Below are positions 63,781-64,000 of a stretch of 64,000 nucleotides of DNA, piece after piece (positions within the stretch are counted from its first letter, which is position 1; each line of letters begins with the position of its first letter). A model generated the notes under the pieces. The model ran no database searches and had not been told where the DNA came from. It was given only the letters and a program-made list of their open reading frames with translations. Position numbers and translations under genes: made by a program. Source of the stretch: Schistosoma haematobium (Eukaryota; Platyhelminthes; Trematoda; Strigeidida; Schistosomatidae); contig NC_067195.1 of NCBI RefSeq assembly GCF_000699445.3, forward strand, positions 55,594,465 through 55,658,464, in the 5' to 3' direction.

Positions 63781-64000
63781 TAAGAATTAACGCAACTCCG
63801 CCTGGAGTCCTTCCGGGGGCTACTGCCGGTCCCAAGCCCGGATAAAGGAGGAAGGTTGGGCATGGGGTTAGCGACCCCATCCCGTAGAAAACTAACTCGC
63901 TAAAAACACGCTAACCAGAAAAAATTATTCAAACCTTTTAAACTCTGCCCGGGAGTCAAAAGGTCTTCATTTAGAAGAACTATGACGCCTCATGACGAGC
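63781..64000 (+). mobile_element. Probable 5' region of a non-LTR element, cut by window end
   Basis: A GC-rich block (ctggagtccttccgggggct, then ggggttagcgaccccatccc with a self-complementary gggtt...aacccc-like hairpin) unlike the surrounding DNA. It resembles 5' leaders of schistosome non-LTR elements that I recall only in general form. The rest lies outside the window. Confidence 0.4.

Overview
The window is AT-rich, intron-rich, repeat-dense metazoan DNA that looks like a blood fluke (Schistosoma, Platyhelminthes). That assignment rests on retroelement types I recognise from schistosomes: an SR2-like RTE-clade element of about 3.9 kb, SR1/CR1-like elements, a BEL/Pao (Sinbad-like) LTR element, and Smα-like tRNA-derived repeats with hammerhead-ribozyme relics. 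It is inference from sequence character, not a database match.

There is one host gene I can support. It lies on the + strand and is read here as 13 exons from 17319 to a stop at 58995. It encodes a receptor tyrosine kinase of the ROR type: two Ig-like domains, a Frizzled cysteine-rich domain, a kringle, one transmembrane helix, a long cysteine-containing juxtamembrane segment, and a divergent kinase domain. Splice phases agree at every junction but one (29.5 kb to 35.8 kb). The first exon, with start codon and signal peptide, was not found. The kinase has a damaged glycine loop, HRD followed by Ser where Asn is expected, DFS for DFG, and no activation-loop tyrosine, so it is probably a pseudokinase. 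The coding sequence assembled here is about 3.9 kb, or roughly 1,300 codons.

Layout: 1-9.9 kb is a decayed CR1-like retrotransposon interrupted by a young BEL/Pao element (2150-8499, minus strand, 553-bp LTRs that look identical). 9.9-12.1 kb holds nothing I recognise. 12.1-15.9 kb is two RTE copies in opposite orientation, abutting near 14545. 17.3-59.0 kb is the receptor gene. Its introns carry more RTE copies (22.9-25.35 kb, 26.2-27.4 kb, 30.42-34.33 kb with a 13-bp target-site duplication, 51.7-52.1 kb, 56.05-56.29 kb), Smα-like repeats, two tRNA-derived SINEs, a GC-rich repeat at 49 kb, and several foldback (long inverted repeat) elements. 59-63 kb is unassigned AT-rich DNA. 63.2-64 kb holds a CR1-like RT tail and a GC-rich fragment resembling the 5' part of a non-LTR element.

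The retroelements encode only their own mobility functions. All coding frames seen are broken, several by what looks like loss of a single base. All five breaks in the BEL element go in the same direction despite its apparently identical LTRs, which raises the possibility of assembly indels rather than real decay.
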